Shown one piece after another: positions 31,901 to 39,300 of a stretch of 53,744 bases of DNA. The stretch lies in IMG/VR virus record IMGVR_UViG_3300009507_000024, positions 1-53,744 of that record. One strand, written 5' to 3'. The stretch's first letter is position 1, and each line of letters opens with the position of its first letter. Below the pieces are notes generated by a model. It did no database searches and was not told the DNA's origin. It saw nothing but the letters and a program-made list of their open reading frames with translations. A program made the position numbers and the translations under genes. The DNA comes from a virus.

Positions 31901-34900
31901 ATTATCAACAATTGCTTTTACTGGAATTTCAGTAGCATCAACACCTTCTGCAACTGATCCAAATGTACCATACGAGTTGTTGCCGTTCGTAGCACGAGCT
32001 CTACCGCCTGATTCACATAAGTAACCAATATGTGCATAGTAAGTAAAGACAGACACCATTTCAGCTCTACCATTATTTAATAGCCATGCACCAATTCCGT
32101 CACTGATAACTTGTGTAAAGTCATTACTAACAATTGAGTCATTGCCGCCGTCATGTAAATCACCGTCAATTTTTTGACCAACTGCTGCGTTTCCGAACGT
32201 TGTACAGTTTTGTACATAAGGCGATCTTGCTGTAATCCAAGCTCTTTTATCCTTAGGTCCCCAACCTGGATCTAGACTTGCATAGGCGCCTGCTGTAACA
32301 CGTCTTGTTCCAAATTGATTTTCCGGAGTAAGATCTCCGTTAAGACCTTCCATTGTTTGTAGTCTTAAGCCAGTACCGTTACGTAAGTAATAGAAGTCTT
32401 CTTCTTGACAACCTAATACACTGTTTGCATAGTATCTTGCAGCATATTTTGTTTTGTAGTTACTTGGCATTACAACTTTAATATTATCAGTGTATTCTCT
32501 AATAAAGTCTCTTGGATAAATTAAATCCCATTTAACTGCATCAAGATATGCTGTAACATCTCTTGCACAAATAGATTCACTATAATCATACACTGCTTGA
32601 ACATTCATTGAACTTTCGTGTGTTTCAATGTTTTGTGTCGGTCCGTTAGCTGTAAGAGATATTTGAAATTGTGTATCGCTTAAAATGTTTCTTACATAAT
32701 ATGTTGTATCATCTACAAGACCTGCGTTTTCTACTGAATTTGTAGAATCTTCTGTGTCTGTAAATTTAATTGGCATATTAATTGATAGCCAAGATGTATC
32801 ACTCATAGTAAGGATTTCTGTTGGACCATCTGTTGCTGTTACTACCCCTGAAAAGTAATCATCAATATATGCATGTACTTCTGCAATAATAAAATCTTTG
32901 TTAAGTTCTATTTGTCTATTTGCATGCCAGTTGTTTGGATCTGCAACCTGTTTGTTAGAACCTTCATTCACAGTTGCTATAAAGATCATATCGTTTGCAT
33001 ACTGATATGCAAAGTCAATTGCTGCGTCAGCTGATGCTTCTGATGCATTTGCTTTTACTTGCTCTGCTGCATATAAGTTTGCAGCAATTGTTGCTTCAGC
33101 TTGGTCGCCATATACTTTTGCTGACGAAGATCTTCTATATGCATATCCTGCAATCATACTTGCAAAGTTTGATCCAAGTGCTGCATCGTATGCTGCGGCT
33201 GTAGCAATTAATTCAATGTCTCTTTCACATTTAGCTTGTTCATATACTAAGTTCGGAAAATTATTTGTAATAAATGTAATTACATTTGATTTTACTGTTG
33301 TTAAATTTCCTGCATTAATAATTGCTGCATGATCTGCTTGTAATCCTGCACTTGCACCTGTGATATCAGGATAAACTGTTGCAGGTGCATTATCTGGACC
33401 TAGGTTAATTATTGTAATAATATCATTTACATTGTTTGTAATAAGAGATGCAGCGGCTGCTGATCCAGCTTCGCCGTTAAATTGAGTTTTTACAGTTTGT
33501 TCTACAGGAGAAACAGCAATACTTCTTGATATCGGTGCAAGTATATCTCTCAAGTAGCCATAAGCAGCAAGTGTTGCTGTCTTTTCTTCTGAATCAATTT
33601 GGAATGGACTATCTGATGCTGTTCCGGCATAATATGCTAATCCGGCATTAATACTTTGCCAATTGCCGCCATATGTTAAATCATAACCTAACGCATCGAC
33701 AATGTACCCAACGTCTTGCTTACATTTTGTTCTACTATAATTTAAGCTTGAATAGTTATTAGTAATATATGCAATAACTTCTGCTCTAATAAAGTCGATA
33801 TTTTTAAGTATTAGATCTCTCGCATAACCAAATTCTGCATCAAATCCTGAAGGATTTGGAATTGTTCTTTCATGCTTTGTACCTAATCTAAAATCAATGT
33901 CTTTTCTAATTGTGCGTACAGCTTGCTTTGTACCAGTTGCAGTTGATTCAACTGCAAACGGAAACTCTCTGCTCTGTGCAACTAAGTTGTTTGTACTCGG
34001 AGTTACTGCTATACCTTGTACAACATCGCCTATAATATCTTCGATTCTTTGAGTAGCAGCATAACTAAACTGACTATCAAAAATATCAACTAATGTATAA
34101 TTAGAATCTTTTCTAGGTTGTACATTCGTTGAACGTAGTTCGTCGCCGATAATACAACATTCTGCAGGAACTATAATTGGTAGATTTTCATAATATTTTC
34201 CAGTTGAAACTTTAATTAAAACAGTTCTAATTAGTCTAGCTGGAATATTTTCATCTGTACCTTCTGTGATTGCATCTGTAATTATGCCAACTAATGATGT
34301 AATGTCGGCTAATACATTTTCGGCTTGCAACCCATCTTCAAAATATTGTTCAACTACTGCGGTTGAATTATCACCGTTAGTAACTTGATAATTTACATCT
34401 GGTGCAGTTTGTGCAATAACATTTGCTATTACACTTAGGCCATATGTAATCGATGCAACAGTTTCTTCCTCTTGACCTAATGTGTAGAATTTAGATGCAT
34501 TATTAACATACTCCAACGCTGCTTCTCTCGATTTAACATTTCCGCCATGTGTGATATCATAAATGAGTGCATCTACAATATAACCCATATCGCGCTCGCA
34601 TTTTGCCGAATCATACTCAAAGTTAATATTAAACGGTAAAGCCCCTGTCGTAACTTGATTATCTGTCCATTCAACAATTTCTCTTTGTATAAAGTATCTA
34701 TTAAGTTCTAGTAATCTTTTTGCATTTGGATTCTTAGTACCGTTTTCTACTTGCTCACACGCATATCTAATGCTTTTCCACGGTTTGTCTAGACCTTTAC
34801 CATGCACAGGTGCAGGACCATCAGTCCCGTGTTCTGCTACATAATAAACATCTTCAGTTTGACCTCTAAATGCCCATTCAGGTATTCCTTCTGGACTTAC

Positions 34901-36259
34901 TTCTAATACTTGACCTTCAATACCTACTGGCAATCTTGCCGGACCAGCGCCTGCATAATAGACCAAATCACCAGTTGTGTTAAGAACTGATTCTTCACTA
35001 CCGATACTTAATACATTCCAGTATGTAGCATTAATATCTAAGTCAGGACGAGAATTTTCGTTGCCGCCGCCTTGGCCAAGCTCTGGTTGTACTGACGAAA
35101 AGTCGTCGCCTTCCGAAAAGTGAGTTAGAACACATACATATGAGTTATCACCGAAGCGTATAACATCACCTTCTAAGTATTCTTGATCATCTAGCCATAC
35201 ACCTCTCCAACGCAAGCCTGTATTTAATAGCTGCCATTCGTGAGCTTCTGGATCAGCTGGTGACGACTCAGGTTCTACATCAGTATTCTTAGTTTTTGCA
35301 ATGTAAGTAAAGCCGCCCCTAGTAACTAGTTCGCCAGCATTATATTCTACACTAGAATCTTCGTTCCATTCTCCTAAGAATTTAATACCTTGTATAAACA
35401 GTGTCCAATTTGTTCCGTCGTCAGTTTGCGGATCAGAACCACTATGTGTTTTAACTGCAATATACTGATTACCTCCTGAAACAACAATGTCGCCTGACTG
35501 GTATTTTTTAAACGGAGACCATTCGCCTTCAAACTCAAAACCATCAACTAGTTTTGTCCAGTAATCTTCGTCAGTAACAAAGCTGTTTGTAGATGTGTGC
35601 GGAGTGACACAAATATAAAGGCCTGCACCAAATTGTACAATATCATTTACTTTATATCTTACATCGGATGACCAACTTTGTTTGTAGTCTAACCCTTGAT
35701 TAAAAACATCCCAGTTTGCTGCATCTGCTTCTAAACCTAACGCTGTTGTAGCAGATGATGTATGTAATGATTTAGAAACATATGTGGCGGAGCCATACTT
35801 AACAAAGTCATTAATTCTATATCTTGTACTAGGTGTCCAATTACCCTTCCAATCTAAACCTTCGGCATATATATCCCATTTAGAACCTGTTGTTGGTTTT
35901 CCTGCAGAATCAAAATTAATATCGTTTTCAATTCCAAAAGTTGGTTCAACTAAATCTTCAGTTGAAAGATGTACTTCTGTACAAATGTAAAGTCTAGCAC
36001 CGTAGCTTACAATATCGTCTAAAACATATCTTACATCAGGTACCCATATACCTCTGTAGTTTTGACCATCTGAAACTAGGTTCCATTTTGGTGGTGAAAT
36101 TTGAAAATCTGTAAAGAAATCTGGGGATGATGTGTGCCCAATTACACAAATATATACTTTGCCGCCAACTGCAACAACGTCATCTTTGTAGTAAGTATCT
36201 CCTGTTGCCCAGTCGCCTTTCCAAACAAATCTAATTCTACCTAACTTAAATTCTGCCAT
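28958..36259 (-). CDS. giant modular tail-fibre/spike protein (2433 aa): CBM-like repeats, beta-helix, beta-propeller
   Basis: The modules run in this order. Residues 1-420 hold seven roughly 50-residue repeats of the CBM5/12 pattern (W....Y..GD.V..G..Y.C...HTS). A bridge GDLVYYAGAGPARLPVGIEG follows. From about 470, a beta-helix starts with VYYVAEHGTDG and is interrupted by four copies of an alpha-helical unit with C-x2-D-x6-DA (about 515-575, 815-870, 985-1045, 1115-1255). The spike core is at 1310-1500 (SPYVQNCTTFG...). A propeller-like region with Asp boxes (SADGTTW, SSDGGQNW, SSDGITW) lies at about 1802-2075. The terminal chip GGRVFFTATDQDGNFRVG ends the protein. It shares N-terminal, core and C-terminal modules with the next gene. 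It is probably a trimeric tailspike binding or cleaving host glycans; no catalytic residue set is identified. Confidence 0.8.
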   Translation of the reverse strand: MAEFKLGRIRFVWKGDWATGDTYYKDDVVAVGGKVYICVIGHTSSPDFFTDFQISPPKWNLVSDGQNYRGIWVPDVRYVLDDIVSYGARLYICTEVHLSTEDLVEPTFGIENDINFDSAGKPTTGSKWDIYAEGLDWKGNWTPSTRYRINDFVKYGSATYVSKSLHTSSATTALGLEADAANWDVFNQGLDYKQSWSSDVRYKVNDIVQFGAGLYICVTPHTSTNSFVTDEDYWTKLVDGFEFEGEWSPFKKYQSGDIVVSGGNQYIAVKTHSGSDPQTDDGTNWTLFIQGIKFLGEWNEDSSVEYNAGELVTRGGFTYIAKTKNTDVEPESSPADPEAHEWQLLNTGLRWRGVWLDDQEYLEGDVIRFGDNSYVCVLTHFSEGDDFSSVQPELGQGGGNENSRPDLDINATYWNVLSIGSEESVLNTTGDLVYYAGAGPARLPVGIEGQVLEVSPEGIPEWAFRGQTEDVYYVAEHGTDGPAPVHGKGLDKPWKSIRYACEQVENGTKNPNAKRLLELNRYFIQREIVEWTDNQVTTGALPFNINFEYDSAKCERDMGYIVDALIYDITHGGNVKSREAALEYVNNASKFYTLGQEEETVASITYGLSVIANVIAQTAPDVNYQVTNGDNSTAVVEQYFEDGLQAENVLADITSLVGIITDAITEGTDENIPARLIRTVLIKVSTGKYYENLPIIVPAECCIIGDELRSTNVQPRKDSNYTLVDIFDSQFSYAATQRIEDIIGDVVQGIAVTPSTNNLVAQSREFPFAVESTATGTKQAVRTIRKDIDFRLGTKHERTIPNPSGFDAEFGYARDLILKNIDFIRAEVIAYITNNYSSLNYSRTKCKQDVGYIVDALGYDLTYGGNWQSINAGLAYYAGTASDSPFQIDSEEKTATLAAYGYLRDILAPISRSIAVSPVEQTVKTQFNGEAGSAAAASLITNNVNDIITIINLGPDNAPATVYPDITGASAGLQADHAAIINAGNLTTVKSNVITFITNNFPNLVYEQAKCERDIELIATAAAYDAALGSNFASMIAGYAYRRSSSAKVYGDQAEATIAANLYAAEQVKANASEASADAAIDFAYQYANDMIFIATVNEGSNKQVADPNNWHANRQIELNKDFIIAEVHAYIDDYFSGVVTATDGPTEILTMSDTSWLSINMPIKFTDTEDSTNSVENAGLVDDTTYYVRNILSDTQFQISLTANGPTQNIETHESSMNVQAVYDYSESICARDVTAYLDAVKWDLIYPRDFIREYTDNIKVVMPSNYKTKYAARYYANSVLGCQEEDFYYLRNGTGLRLQTMEGLNGDLTPENQFGTRRVTAGAYASLDPGWGPKDKRAWITARSPYVQNCTTFGNAAVGQKIDGDLHDGGNDSIVSNDFTQVISDGIGAWLLNNGRAEMVSVFTYYAHIGYLCESGGRARATNGNNSYGTFGSVAEGVDATEIPVKAIVDNRLQYNAVINNVSTDQNNLLAFEYSHAGNEYTEALAEVFGAGDNEEVVYDDTDFRDGSVFEVRVTEEGGDSTAATAGGEGYTVAQNTAQSGTTSQITLAATDGSISTAYIGMKIVLTGGTGAGQFGIIDTYDSGTKQATVVREVETVDAGSFSGSSQYLIEYVGTTDWAAIGAPTPNFVGQLFTATGAGSGTGRAVLVEAGWETFALGRDPVAPNASTTYEIEPNVLFSAPPRSAVTASFNSANDWVDSEYFITNASYATVTQDSTSGSGSGAQFDIEKVGSKYIVTATLDDGGPATIQGTGYARLDTITINGSTLGGQNVTNDLILTVTSVGDNGEVVAFDQSGDAQTGVWIALSAGTAANISADGTTWSSMTMPPAGGNGWYKIASGSIDDGSTLIEQKYIVAVADANTSYVYSQNGINWTSGTMPGGTGTPSIAFGANNFLKIDAAGNEAVRSSDGGQNWSSIGTLPSIGYNALTFGAGKFVAIRSGTNDVAYSIDNGNNWTTATLPGSNETWVDITYGANMFIAIASTNNVGAVSSDGITWTQTTLPLTARHITFGNGIFVMTSTTAETVAYTQDGYNWQTYAATDLTGTPSLDLISFGNPNKTGTFLTIPTGSTTGAHKIYVGARAKGRAGVASSRVFEVRLTEPGANYPSSPASAYYPRCGIVDPGNIYDVTFVVRTGKGALAQPSFYSRGTQFELANASINAAGSNGFADFLQSGDFIAVRRLTTRPVSGSNVIFDSLPDQIFKLVNTISFIGEDDGSYTAFLQVSPEMPIPDSPADAEDVTIRIRFSQVRLTGHDFLDIGTGGFTTTNYPGIPLIAPNQANETVDNDGGRVFFTATDQDGNFRVGPVFSVEQSTGVATLNAEAFNIAGLQELSLGEVTLGGNSASIAEFSTDPFFTANSDTVVPTQRAIKAYIEAQIGGGGASLNVNSITAGDVFISSNVITTVEGQVININSRVNFTGGITGLPLAINYMLR
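29029..29036 (-). promoter_or_regulatory. possible intragenic late promoter octamer
   Basis: GATAAATA on the minus strand inside the end of the 2433-residue gene, 87 bases before the 107-residue protein gene. It may be chance, because it encodes part of VININSR. Confidence 0.35.
35000..36259 (-). repeat. seven CBM5/12-like repeats at the N-terminus of the 2433-residue fibre
   Basis: The repeats have spaced Trp residues (about W13, W71, W137, W196, W245, W298, W351). Each is followed by Y..GD.V, G..Y.C and often HTS. They are diverged at DNA level, so they are old repeats. They resemble chitin-binding CBM5/12 modules, which bind polysaccharide through surface aromatics. Confidence 0.7.
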
Positions 36260-36283
36260 TTTATTTTAACTCCGCGTTAGTAT

Positions 36284-36291
36284 TATTTATC
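36284..36291 (-). promoter_or_regulatory. T4-type late promoter octamer
   Basis: GATAAATA on the minus strand, 25 bases before the 2433-residue fibre gene. It gives the following run, down to the sugar-transfer genes, a late start. Confidence 0.8.
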
Positions 36292-36303
36292 TTAACTAAA
36301 AAT

Positions 36304-39300
36304 TTACTCTGCATTCCTAAAGAAAAAGTCATATGCAAGCATACTTCCTGATATACCCATAGTCTCGGGTTCATTTCCTTCAAAGTTCATTCGTCTTGGT
36401 AACTCTAATACGCCGTCACCGGCAATATCAATTCTATTTGTTTCTGTACCAACTAGAACAACACCTGCTTGTAAATTATTAGTAGCAATTTCTGAACCAC
36501 CTTGGCTCAATCTATTATTAAAGAATGTTGCAATTGCACGTTGTGTAGGAACAACATTATTCGAGTCTTCAGTAAAGTTAATATCTGTACTAAATTCTCT
36601 AACAACTGTACCAGATCCGCCCAATCTAACACCACCTAGTGCAAGTTCTGAAAGACCATCTAATTCAAAAAATTCAGCACTAATGGTAACAATACCAGTT
36701 GCTTGTTCAACACTGAACAATTCTCCTGCTCTAAAGTTACCGTCTTGATCGGTACTTGCATAGAATACTCTACCACCATTTAATTCTCTAACTTCGTTTT
36801 CTGGAGAAGCAGTAAAAAAGTTTCCACTTGCATAAATCTGAGGATAATTTGTATCTTCAAAATTTCCTGTTCCAATATCTAAGAAGTCGTGTCCAGTAAT
36901 ACGACACTGTGAGTAGTTTTCACGTATTTCTACAGTAGTTCCGGTTTCCAATCCGTACTCAATTTCTAAACTAGGAGTAATTCTAAACTTAACCAATCTA
37001 GTTCCGCCGTTTGTTCCGTCATCTCCTAAATCGTCGATTGTACTTACTGTAAAGATTAACTTATCGTCAGGATCCTCTGTTTCGGGATCGCCAATTGATG
37101 CAAATCTAAACTGAGCACCGGGTCCAGGAAGAACACTCACACCTTTAAGAGTTACGAAACTTCCTTCTGGAATAATATCAGCAAATCCGTCTCCTGTAAT
37201 TTCCACTCTAGTGCTACTTGTTCTGTAACCAATACCTCTATTTAAAAAAGTAGGCTGTCCAATAACACCATTGCCTAATCTCAATTTATATAAAACAGCA
37301 CTTGTAAATGTGTTATCTATAATTTCTAAAATAGGATCGTTTATACCTGCTACATAGCCGCTGCCTGGATCCCAAATTTTCATTTCACTAATTTGAGAAC
37401 CTGTTACAACAGCTCTCAATTTTGCTCTTGCACCAGTAGTAACAACTGTGACGCCGCCTGTTTGTCTCAAGTCTGCTAAAACATACCATCTTGGTCTGTT
37501 ATTAACTGTTGCATGAGTTAGAGCAACATAGTCTTGCTCGAATTCAAACTCACGATCTTCCCAGTACCAACCGTCACTAGACGTAGCACAGTATGTAGTG
37601 AATCCAGTCGGCGGTGTTGGATCATCGCCCATATCTTTGCCGCCTGTATTGCAAACGCCAAACCATAGACCGTTTTCATATTTTACAGAATTCCATACCA
37701 TTGATGTTGAACCATCTTGACTAGGCATTTCTCTTCCTTCTGCCCAAGTTGCACCATTATCGAGACTTTGTACAGTTAAGCCGTCTTTGTCAAAACCTAT
37801 AAATCTATTTTTACCGAATGTTAAACTAATAAAATCATAATCTAAATCTGGCAATGCATTATCAATTCTTGTCCATGATGAACCATTTGCATTTGATGTT
37901 GCAACTGCTCTATCACCACTTGATATTGCAACAAACTTTCCTGCGCCGTATGTAACAGCTTGCCATTGACTTGCTGCTGAATCTCCAACTGTGTCATCAG
38001 GTACTGAACTTGAAGCCCATGTTACTCCGTCAATACTTCTTAAAACTGTGTTGCTATTTTCAGCAATCATAACAAAGTATCCATTACCAAATGTAATATC
38101 CGACCATGATTCGTTTGCTGGTAGTGATACAATTGTCCATTCTTCACCGTCACTTGAGATAGCTACCTCGTCGTGTTGATTTGCGATTACAACAAAAATA
38201 CCATTACCATTTACAACTTTAAACCAATCTGCAACACTTACTAAAAATGTTTCTTCCCAATTTTGACCGTCAGTACTATACCCAATAAAGTTTGGCTCAG
38301 CAATGCCGACAAATTTACCAGACAAGCCAACACCTTCTGTAACAAATCCAGTAACAGCGTTTGTTGAGTCATCAGTTGTAGCAGTAACAACAATAGTTAA
38401 GTTGTTAGCAGGTGCAGCGCCTCCGAGCTCTGTACCTAGAATTGTAATTCTATCATTAACTTTATATCCTGCGCCACCTGTTACTACAGTTACATTGTAT
38501 TCTGATCCTACTCTTTCAACATCAAATGTAGCAGCAGTTCTAGTAACACTCTCATCTACAGCACCAGTACCTTCAGTTCCTTCTACATCTTCATATGTAG
38601 CACTTGTATCACCGTGTGTGACATCTTTCCACGGTCTTGCATTAGGCAAATCATATACTACAGGCGTAAAACCTGGATCGCTAACAGTTATTCTTGGTTC
38701 AATTCTATAAACAGTATTAGTACTTAATGAAGCAACAATATCAGTTCCAGGAACAATATGATCCCATCCAGGACTTCCGTCTGACTCTTTAACTACAGTT
38801 ATTTCTTTACTAATTGGATTAAACGAATTAATAATACCGTACTGTCCTGTACCATCACCTGAGGTAATAATAATTCTCATATCTTTATACACAGCTTCGC
38901 TGCCTGCTGTGTCAGAATTTGCTATTCTAATAATTGTAGTGTTGCCGCTTTGAGCATTGTTTCCTACTTGTGCATAACCTGATCCACCTGAGTTTCCAGA
39001 TCCTTCATTTAATAGTCTTGACTGAAATATCGATCCATCAAAGAATTCTTCGTATGCAATTCTTGCATTTGCGCCTGATCCAATTACGCCTCCTGACGCT
39101 TGCGTATATTCTTGGCCGCAATGAGTATATTCAAATAAGAAAATTTCATCTTGGAACTCTCCAGCAAATGCACTTCTTACTAACGCTTCGTTTTGTGTGT
39201 TATCAACAATTGCAGTTCTTGGAATTTCGTCTGGATCAATACCAGTAGATATTGCTCCAAAAGAACCATATGAACAGTTACCATTTGTTGCACGTATAAC

